Below, piece by piece: positions 56,312 through 62,086 of a DNA stretch of 62,086 bases. Source of the DNA: Pseudomonadota bacterium (lineage in GTDB: Bacteria; Pseudomonadota; Alphaproteobacteria; SHVZ01); contig JACQAG010000013.1 in the NCBI GenBank assembly GCA_016195085.1, forward strand, positions 1-62,086, written 5' to 3'. Numbering within the stretch: position 1 is the stretch's first letter; each line of letters starts with the position of its first letter. Position numbers and translations under genes: made by a program. The notes under the pieces were generated by a model. The model saw only the letters and a list, made by a program, of their open reading frames with translations. It was not told the origin of the DNA and did not search any database.

Positions 56312-57390
56312 ACGGGCAAAGGGAGGCGATGATGCAAGGCTGGGCAAGGCTCCGCGGAAAGTGCGCCGGAGCGGCGCTGCTGCTCGGCGCCCTCTTGCTG
56401 GGCCCCCTTTTGCTGGGCCGGGGTGCGGGTGCGGCGGAATTCACCCCCGACCCCGTCGACATGGCAGCGGCCAAGCGCGAAGCCGCGGTCAATTGGTACA
56501 CCTCCACGCCGATCGCGGCCGCACAGAAGATTGCGCTCCTGTTCGAGCAGGCCAGCGCCATCAAGGTGCAGCTCTTCCGCTCCGGCGGTTCGGCGGTGAT
56601 GAGCCGCTTCATGCAGGAGCTCGATGCCAAGCGCATCGCCGCCGACGTGCTCACCACCTCCGATCCGGCGGCCTCGGCGATCCTGGCGCGGCGCGGCGTC
56701 TTCGTCGCCTTCAAGCCGAAATTCTTCGATGCGGTGCCGGACGAGGCCAAGGACAAGGACGGCTTCTACGTCGCCCAGCGCCTCAACATGCTGGGCATGT
56801 TCGTGCGCGCCGACAAGGTGCCGGCGGCGGATCGGCCGAAGACCTGGACCGACCTCGCCAATGCCAAATACAAAGGCAAGCTGGTGATGGCGGACCCGTC
56901 ATTCACCGCCCTCCAGCTCATTGCTGTCGCCACGCTCGCCGAGAAGCTGGGCTGGGGCTTCTATGAAAAGCTGCGCGCCAACGACATCATGATCGTGCAG
57001 GGCCACGAGCAGGTCGAGGATGCCTTGAAGCGCGGCGAGCGCCTGATCGCCGCCGAAGGGCTCGACAGCTACGCCGTCGACGACCGCAAGGCCGGGCACG
57101 ACATCCTGACTATCTATCCGAGCGAAGGTGCGTTTGCCATCGCGTCCCCCACCGCGATCATCAAGGGCTCGCCCCACCCCAATGCGGCGAAGGCCTTCGC
57201 TGAGTTCATGCTGAGCGACGCGGTGCAGATGATGTTCCCCGCCGACGGCCACTACGCCTCGCGCAAGGACGTGCCCCCGCCGGCGGGAAGCCCCAAGCTG
57301 GGCGACCTGGCGCTGCTGCCGGTCGACTACGCCTATGTCGAGCGCGCCACGCCCGAGATCAAAGCCCGCTTCAACGAAATCTTCCAGTAG
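56308..57390 (+). CDS. Iron-type ABC transporter substrate-binding protein
   Basis: 360 aa. Signal peptide around MQGWARLRGKCAGAALLLGALLLGPLL; AAEF begins the mature chain. SBP_bac_6/8-like (FbpA-class): AAVNWYTSTPIAAAQKIALLFEQASAIKVQLFRSGGSAVMSRFMQE, and LKRGERLIAAEG. The initial ATG overlaps the ATPase stop; an internal ATG at 56329 is an alternative that gives a shorter leader. Fe(III) is the usual ligand but not proven. Confidence 0.88.
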
Positions 57391-57395
57391 AGAAG

Positions 57396-57566
57396 ACCCT
57401 CACCCTAACCCTCTCCCGGGGGGTGGGCTTTGGGAGGGGGTGAGGATCACCCCCTCCCCAACCCTCCCCGGGCGGGAGAGGGGACAGGAGAAGGCTCGCG
57501 ATTTTGCCCCCTCTCCCGCACCGCGGGGTCGGGGCCGCAAAGCGGACCGACGATGGGGTGAGGGTC
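57396..57566. repeat. Nested palindromic repeat, family F4 copy e, carrying an F6 insert
   Basis: Outer arms ACCCTCACCCTAACCC (57396-) and GGGGTGAGGGT (-57566). The first inner hairpin (CCCTCTCCCG / CGGGAGAGGGG) is split by the F6 insert, which again lies close to its centre. The second inner hairpin is CCCTCTCCCGCACCGCGGGGTC-like. It follows the iron-type binding protein and lies before the converging Rieske gene. Confidence 0.82.
57420..57470. mobile_element. Miniature nested palindrome, family F6 copy 2
   Basis: Core arms GGGAGGGGGTGA (57432-57443) and TCACCCCCTCCC (57447-57458) around GGA, preceded by GGGTGGGCTTT and followed by CAACCCTCCCC. Compared with copy 1 both arms are one G:C pair longer, so the change is compensated. 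It sits in a different host palindrome. Confidence 0.7.
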
Positions 57567-57591
57567 CGTTGCGCCGACCGAGCGCGGTCCC

Positions 57592-59229
57592 TCAATCCTC
57601 GAGCTGGACGAAGCTCAAGGCCTGGTGTGCGGTCCGGCGCACGTGCTTGCGCTTGAGGGAGGCATTGAGGAAGCGGTTGAGTGCCGCCAGCACCACTCCC
57701 TCGATCTCCGGCGCCAATCCTCTCTCCACCTCCTCGCTCGCGGCGAGGAAGGTCTTCAGGAGATGTGCTGAGAGAATGTAGCGGTCCTCGCCGTGATCGG
57801 TGATGCGGCGGATGCTGTCGGCATGGAAGGCTTGGCGATCGCCGACCCGCCACCGCGCGAGGTGATCGCCTTCTTGGGTGAAGCCGGTGTTGCGGGCGAC
57901 GAAGCAGGCCATCTGCAGGAGGGCTGCCGGCCACAGCTCGGGAAAGCGGCTGCATTGCGCTCTCGCCGCATTGGCGAAGGTGATTCCGTGGGTGAAGTCG
58001 AGCCAGTTGACGTTCTGAGCGACGGTGCTGTCGGTCTTGGCATCCCAGCCGGTGTCGAATTCGAGGAGATTGGCGGCGGCAGCCGCCAACAGCCCGTCAT
58101 AGAGCCTGGCCGGCGCCACGGTCTCTGCCGAATCGACCAGCGCCTTCAGCGCCTCTTCGACCGATCGCCCGCGGATGTTGGGCGGCATCGCCGCGGCATC
58201 GCCGCTCCCGTTCGCCGGTCGCGGCCAGGAGCGGAACGCTTCGCCATAGGCGCGGAACTCGGGGATGCGATCCTCGCGCGGGGCATAGACGAAGGCGCGC
58301 ACCAAGGCCAAGAGCAGCGGCGCCTCGACGCTTCGCCCCAGCCTTTGGATGAGCCGGCCTGAGTGGCGGAGATAGATGAGGGAGTGGCCGAAGCCGGCGT
58401 AATGCGCCAATGCCGCCCGGGTCAGCGCCCCCTCGATGTCGGCGAAGTGCAGGCCCTGGGATAGGGCGCCGCGGAGAGTGGCGATCGCCCGGGTCTCGTC
58501 CTCGGCCTCGAACGCGGCCAGAAATTCCGCCTCGTCCCAAGGCGTCTCGGCCTCCGCATAGGGGAAATGCTCCTCGCCCGCGACCTCGAAAGCCATGTAG
58601 CCGATCGCCTCCAGGATGGCGACGAGGCGGGTCTCCGCATCGTTGCTGCCGTCATGGAGTCGGAGCCAGGCTTCGGCCGCGGCGAAGGCGTGGGTGGTGC
58701 CGTATTGGAGGCGGTCGTGCGACCATCCGATCGCGGCGGCGACCGCGGTCACCGGATCCGCCTCGGCCTTCGCCAGCCGCGCGATCTCGCGGGCGATCCG
58801 GTCATATTCCTCGTCCTCGAAGGCGGATTTGAGGTTGGCGAGCGCCCGCTCCCTCAGCTCCGCCTTCGGCGGATCGGCGATGTCGACCCAGACCGCGCCG
58901 TCGACGGTCCGGGTCGGATAGGTCCTGAGCCGGTCCCCGCCATAGAGATTGGCGCCGGTCTTGAGATCGAATTTCCAATTGTGCCAGTTGCAGGTGAGCA
59001 CGCAGGCGCCGTCGAGCGTGCCCTCCCGCAACGGATAGCCCTCATGCGGGCAGCGGTTGTTGCAGGCGAAGACGCCGTCTGCCGTCTGAAACAGCGCGAT
59101 CTGCTTGCCCTCGACCTTGGCGACTGCCTTGCCGGCGCCACCGAGCTTCGCGGCTTCGATGGCCTTGCGCCAGGTCCCGCCAAGCGTCTCGCCGCTTGCC
59201 CTTCCAGCCTCGATCTCGGTCCTACCCAT
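57592..59229 (-). CDS. Rieske [2Fe-2S] protein with large uncharacterised C-terminal region
   Basis: 545 aa from the ATG at 59229 (GGGAGGAAG upstream). Residues ~20-125 are a Rieske ferredoxin domain with ligands Cys60-x-His62 (CPHEG) and Cys80-x2-His83 (CNWHNWKFD). Residues ~140-545 contain no catalytic motif I recognise; two segments are rich in His (HEIYAD/...GYEHFP-like, AALAHYAGFGHSLIYL, TVAQNVNWLDFTHGITF). The start lies divergent from a cysteine-containing regulator. No mononuclear-iron dioxygenase domain is seen. Function unknown; possible electron transfer or oxygenase partner. Confidence 0.85.
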   Translation of the reverse strand: MGRTEIEAGRASGETLGGTWRKAIEAAKLGGAGKAVAKVEGKQIALFQTADGVFACNNRCPHEGYPLREGTLDGACVLTCNWHNWKFDLKTGANLYGGDRLRTYPTRTVDGAVWVDIADPPKAELRERALANLKSAFEDEEYDRIAREIARLAKAEADPVTAVAAAIGWSHDRLQYGTTHAFAAAEAWLRLHDGSNDAETRLVAILEAIGYMAFEVAGEEHFPYAEAETPWDEAEFLAAFEAEDETRAIATLRGALSQGLHFADIEGALTRAALAHYAGFGHSLIYLRHSGRLIQRLGRSVEAPLLLALVRAFVYAPREDRIPEFRAYGEAFRSWPRPANGSGDAAAMPPNIRGRSVEEALKALVDSAETVAPARLYDGLLAAAAANLLEFDTGWDAKTDSTVAQNVNWLDFTHGITFANAARAQCSRFPELWPAALLQMACFVARNTGFTQEGDHLARWRVGDRQAFHADSIRRITDHGEDRYILSAHLLKTFLAASEEVERGLAPEIEGVVLAALNRFLNASLKRKHVRRTAHQALSFVQLED

Positions 59230-59260
59230 GATCTTCCTCCCGGCGGGCCGTCTGATTTGC

Positions 59261-59274
59261 AAAGCAATTGCTTT
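59261..59274. promoter_or_regulatory. Perfect 14-bp palindrome AAAGCAATTGCTTT between divergent genes
   Basis: Lies in the 134-bp gap between the Rieske gene and the SufR-like regulator, 32 bp from the Rieske start. The A/T-rich symmetric site in a G+C-rich genome is the natural binding site for the adjacent HTH regulator. Overlap with the Rieske promoter would give repression. Confidence 0.6.
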
Positions 59275-59363
59275 TCTTATTTGGATCCGGGCCGCCGCAT
59301 TAGTCAAGCCATTCCTTGTCAAATTCCGTTGAGGGCCGGCGCTCGCGATGTTAGGAAGAAGCC

Positions 59364-60002
59364 ATGAGCGAGCCCACCGCCGAGCGCATCCTGTTTCATC
59401 TTAAGACGAAAGCGCCGCTGACGGCAGCCGATCTGGCACGCCTGCTGGCGATCACCCCCATGGGGGTGCGCCAGCATCTGACCCGTCTGGCGGAGGACGG
59501 ACTGGTGATGCACACCGATGAGCGGCATTCCGTCGGCCGTCCGAAGCGCCAGTGGCGCTTGAGCGCCAAGGCCGAGGGGCGCTTCCCCGACAGCCATGCG
59601 CAGGTGACGGTAGAGCTGATCGGTGCGGTCGCGAAGCTCTTTGGTCCCGACGGTCTGGAGCGGCTCATTGCCGAGCGCGAGCGCGACACGCTCAGCCGCT
59701 ATCGCCAGGGCCTGGAAGGTGCGAAGACCTTGAAGGCCCGCCTCCAGCGCCTGGCCAGGCTGCGCTGCGAGGAAGGCTACATGGCCGAAGTCCTGGCCGC
59801 ACCCGGTGGCGGCGCGCTCTTCGTCGAGAACCATTGCCCGGTCTGCGCGGCAGCCCGCGCCTGCCAGGGGTTCTGCCGCTCCGAGCTCGAAATCTTCAAG
59901 GCTCTCCTGCCGGACCATAGCGTCGAGCGCGTCGACCACATCTTGGCCGGCGCTCGGCGCTGCGCCTACCTCGTGCAGCCTCGGCGCACACCCCGTCACT
60001 GA
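59364..60002 (+). CDS. Winged-HTH regulator of the SufR type
   Basis: 212 aa. N-terminal helix-turn-helix (RILFHLKTKAPLTAADLARLLAITPMGVRQHLTRLAEDGLV), with winged region VGRPKRQWRLSAKAEGRFPD. C-terminal cysteines: Cys135, and Cys158, Cys161, Cys167, Cys171 in HCPVCAAARACQGFC. SufR-family proteins bind an Fe-S cluster and repress Fe-S assembly genes, but no suf genes are nearby here. It probably controls the divergent Rieske gene through 59261-59274. ghrA-like gene follows after 19 bp. Confidence 0.85.
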   Translation: MSEPTAERILFHLKTKAPLTAADLARLLAITPMGVRQHLTRLAEDGLVMHTDERHSVGRPKRQWRLSAKAEGRFPDSHAQVTVELIGAVAKLFGPDGLERLIAERERDTLSRYRQGLEGAKTLKARLQRLARLRCEEGYMAEVLAAPGGGALFVENHCPVCAAARACQGFCRSELEIFKALLPDHSVERVDHILAGARRCAYLVQPRRTPRH

Positions 60003-60021
60003 AGCCAAGCGAGCCCCGATC

Positions 60022-60954
60022 ATGGCGATGCTGTTCAAATCCGGGGCCGGCCGCACCGAGTGGTGGCGGAACGAGCTGACCCGGCTCGAGCCCGGCCTCG
60101 ACTTCCGCGTCTGGCCCGAGATCGGCGATCCAACGGAGATCGAATTCGCGCTCGGCTGGGAATTCCCGCCGGGCTCGCTCCATCGCTTTTCGAACTTGAA
60201 ATGCCTCTGCTCGATCGGCGCCGGCGTCGATCACGTCTTCCGCGATCCCAACCTGCCGCCGAACCTGCCGATCGTCCGCATCGTCGATCCGTGGATGACC
60301 AACGCGATGAGCGAGTTCGTGGCGCTCAACGTGCTGAGATTCCACCGCTACGATCCGGAGTATCGCCGCCTGCAGACCGACGGCATCTGGGGCGAGGAGG
60401 TGCCGTCGCCGGATTCGACGACAAGGCGGGTCGGCATCATGGGCTTGGGCGTGCTGGGCCAGGATGCGGCGGCCAAGCTCATTCCCTTCGGCTTTCCCAT
60501 CGCCGGCTGGAGCCGGCGGCCGAAAACGGTTCCGGGTGTGGAGAGCTTCTCCGGGGCGGCCGGGCTCGACGCCTTACTCGCCCGCACCGACATTCTGGTG
60601 ATGCTGCTGCCGCTGACGCCGGAGACCACGGGCCTCCTCGACCGGCGCCGCCTCGCCCTCATGCCGAAGGGGGCCGCCATCGTCAACGCCGCCCGTGGCG
60701 CCATGATCGTCGAAGCCGATCTCTTGGCGGCCCTCGAGTCCGGCCACATCGCCGGTGCCGCCCTCGATGTCTTCGCCCAGGAGCCGCCGCCCAAGGATCA
60801 CGCCTTCTGGCGCCATCCCAAAGTCGTGCTGACCCCGCACATCGCCGCCATCACCAATCCCAGCACGGCATCGCCGCAGATCATCGACAATTACCGCCGC
60901 GCCCGCGCCGGCCAGCCCCTCCTCAACCGCGTCGACCCTTCCGTCGGATACTGA
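60022..60954 (+). CDS. ghrA: D-2-hydroxyacid dehydrogenase, glyoxylate/hydroxypyruvate reductase A-like
   Basis: 310 aa from the ATG at 60022. NAD(P) loop VGIMGLGVLGQDAAAKL, catalytic Arg in NAARGAMIVE, Glu in ALDVFAQEPPPKDHAFW and His in LTPHIAAITNP. The N-terminal text (KSGAGRTEWWRNELTRLEPGLDFRVWPEIG) is characteristic of GhrA-type enzymes. Reduction of glyoxylate or hydroxypyruvate is expected. Probably cotranscribed with the regulator upstream. Confidence 0.9.
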   Translation: MAMLFKSGAGRTEWWRNELTRLEPGLDFRVWPEIGDPTEIEFALGWEFPPGSLHRFSNLKCLCSIGAGVDHVFRDPNLPPNLPIVRIVDPWMTNAMSEFVALNVLRFHRYDPEYRRLQTDGIWGEEVPSPDSTTRRVGIMGLGVLGQDAAAKLIPFGFPIAGWSRRPKTVPGVESFSGAAGLDALLARTDILVMLLPLTPETTGLLDRRRLALMPKGAAIVNAARGAMIVEADLLAALESGHIAGAALDVFAQEPPPKDHAFWRHPKVVLTPHIAAITNPSTASPQIIDNYRRARAGQPLLNRVDPSVGY

Positions 60955-60964
60955 AGATTGGAAT

Positions 60965-61070
60965 ATTCACCACGGAGGCACGGAGAACACGGAGTTAGGA
61001 TCTGAATGCATGCGCGCTTTGCGCGAGAAATTCTTCTTGTCTCCGTGATCTCCGTGCCTCCGTGGTGAAT
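60965..61070. repeat. Paired inverted repeat, family F5 (CACCACGGAGGCACGGAG type)
   Basis: Arms 60965-60985 and 61050-61070 are perfect 21-nt reverse complements; an outer extension (AACACGGAG / CTCCGTGAT) adds further pairing. I recognise this core as a repeat that occurs in many unrelated bacterial phyla, so it may be a mobile palindrome of wide range. It lies between the converging ghrA-like and SDR genes. Confidence 0.88.
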
Positions 61071-61084
61071 CCTTTCGGAGGCGC

Positions 61085-61849
61085 TCACCGCCGTTCCAGA
61101 TCCTTGCCGCCCAAGAAGCCGCGGTTCCAGGTGGGCGCCATCAGGATCTCATTGATGCAGACATGGGCCGGCATCTCGGCGACGAAGCGGATGGTGCGGC
61201 CGAGATCGTCCGGCTGCAGCATGCGAGCTAGCTCGTCGGGCCCGGGCGGCACCGGACGATCGAGGAGAATGGGTGTCGCCACCTCGCCCGGGCAGATCGC
61301 GGTGGCGCGGATGCCGTTCACGCATTCCTCGCGGTTGAGCGACATGGTCATCACCACCACGCCGTGCTTGGCCGCTGAGTAGCCGCCGCCGGCCATCGCC
61401 GATTCGAAGCGGCCGGCCCAGGAGGCGATGTTGATGATCTGCCCGGCCTTGCGCCGACGCATCGCCGGGAGCACGGCCTGAATGCAATAGAAGGTGCTGT
61501 TGAGGTTGGTGCTGACCAGATTGTCCCAGTGTTCCGGCGTCAGGTTTTTCCAATAGCGCTCCTTGACGTTGCCGCCGGCGCTGTTGACGAGGATGTCGAG
61601 AGGCCCGTGCTCCTGGGCGATCTTGGCGGCGGCCTCGGCGACCGCCTTGGCCTTGGTCACGTCCACCGCCAACGCGGTCGCCTTGCCCCCCTGCTTGGCG
61701 ATGACGTCGACCGCCTCGTCCAGCTTCGCCTGGCGGCGCCCGGAGAGGATCACCCGCGCGCCTGCCTCTGCCAGCTCCTTGGCACCGGCGAGTCCGATCC
61801 CGGTGCCGGCACCGGTGATCCAGACGAGCTTGTCGTCGAGCGTACCCAT
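61085..61849 (-). CDS. Short-chain dehydrogenase/reductase
   Basis: 254 aa. Classical SDR: cofactor loop TGAGTGIG (here VWITGAGTGIGLAGAKEL), NNAG-like NSAGGN, catalytic Ser in INIASWAG and YSAAK (Tyr/Lys), ending in the MAPTWNRG tail. It carries the ICPGEVATP motif after the active site. The substrate cannot be assigned. The neighbours are a F5 palindrome on its 3' side and the interrupted F2 hairpin upstream. Confidence 0.93.
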   Translation of the reverse strand: MGTLDDKLVWITGAGTGIGLAGAKELAEAGARVILSGRRQAKLDEAVDVIAKQGGKATALAVDVTKAKAVAEAAAKIAQEHGPLDILVNSAGGNVKERYWKNLTPEHWDNLVSTNLNSTFYCIQAVLPAMRRRKAGQIINIASWAGRFESAMAGGGYSAAKHGVVVMTMSLNREECVNGIRATAICPGEVATPILLDRPVPPGPDELARMLQPDDLGRTIRFVAEMPAHVCINEILMAPTWNRGFLGGKDLERR

Positions 61850-61901
61850 GTTGGATCTCTCCCTAACGTCCTAGTTCGCTGTCTTCTGATTCGAATTATT
61901 T

Positions 61902-61923
61902 CGTCATGGCCGGGCTCGTCCCA
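61902..61923. repeat. Half of a family F2 hairpin, interrupted
   Basis: CGTCATGGCCGGGCTCGTCC fits the start of the F2 hairpin but the complementary arm (GGCCATCCACG) is missing; the sequence departs right after the centre. The following DNA has different composition and looks like an IS end. Confidence 0.65.
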
Positions 61924-62086
61924 CGGCTGTCCGGTTTAGTTTTTGTGGCTCATCAGGGAATCGAGTGGGCGAATTGAGGGGTTGAAGGCGACCCGAAGCC
62001 ACGTGGATATTGGGTTTTTGGGGTGTCGCCAGGTGCTGGGGTTTGGCATGCTGGCGGCATGGGCAGATCAGCGAAGCCGGCGCGGC
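61924..62086 (+). mobile_element. Probable left end of an insertion sequence, truncated by the window
   Basis: After the broken F2 hairpin the sequence becomes T-rich (GGTTTAGTTTTTGTGGC) and contains a possible transposase start at 62059 (ATG GGC AGA TCA..., MGRSAKPAR) before the edge. No family could be assigned. Supporting points are the break in a known repeat and the composition shift; only 163 bp are visible. Confidence 0.4.

Overview
The window is high-G+C chromosomal DNA from an alphaproteobacterium, most likely Rhodospirillales-like. This rests on gene content and order (dnaX-ybaB-recR with ffs upstream; nudC; kdsB-pheA; a CycM-type cytochrome c; ispH-thrB-rnhA; a riboswitch-controlled gcvT-H-PA-PB operon with split glycine dehydrogenase) and on the palindromic repeats. 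Nearly all genes have compact bacterial spacing with ATGA/TGATG/GTGA overlaps. One clear exception in base composition is the pentapeptide-repeat membrane protein at the left edge.

Layout. 1-4.8 kb: tail of an unidentified (possibly IS) gene, a low-G+C pentapeptide-repeat protein, an amidase and a secreted alpha/beta hydrolase. 5-9.8 kb: glycine cleavage operon behind a tandem glycine riboswitch. 9.8-10.2 kb: a small GIY-YIG nuclease gene enclosed by a near-perfect 34-bp inverted repeat whose arms are themselves hairpins. 10.3-18.4 kb: ArsB/NhaD-type transporter, lipoprotein, CDGSH protein, ispH-thrB-rnhA, a GST / ornithine-cyclodeaminase-like / ChrB-domain operon, and a peroxiredoxin. 18.6-25.8 kb: six-gene hydrogenase-4/complex I-like membrane complex whose large subunit lacks the [NiFe] ligands, so it is an energy-converting-hydrogenase-related (Ehr) type complex. 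26-34.9 kb: PhdYefM/PIN toxin-antitoxin pair, GlcG-like protein, recR-ybaB-dnaX, SRP RNA, nudC, pheA-kdsB, cytochrome c, HisN-type phosphatase. 34.9-41.6 kb: carbohydrate locus with a lactonase, an ABC importer lacking its ATPase, and two Gfo/Idh/MocA dehydrogenases. 41.8-53.3 kb: Yej-type peptide ABC importer with four tandem YejA paralogues. 53.5-57.4 kb: iron-type ABC importer. 57.6-61.8 kb: Rieske protein divergent from a SufR-like regulator, a GhrA-like reductase and an SDR. The right edge enters an apparent insertion sequence.

The most unusual property is the number of intergenic palindromes. At least five unrelated families occur, several more than once. One family forms paired hairpins about 90-130 bp long, and in one copy the short spacer between the hairpins is replaced by the GIY-YIG gene. 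This looks like an autonomous element with its non-autonomous derivatives, comparable in logic to REP/RAYT systems but with a different nuclease. Another roughly 50-bp palindrome has inserted into the middle of two different host palindromes, and the IS-like sequence at the right end also breaks a hairpin near its centre. I regard this nuclease-palindrome association as the best candidate for an undescribed system here. It is inferred from sequence only.
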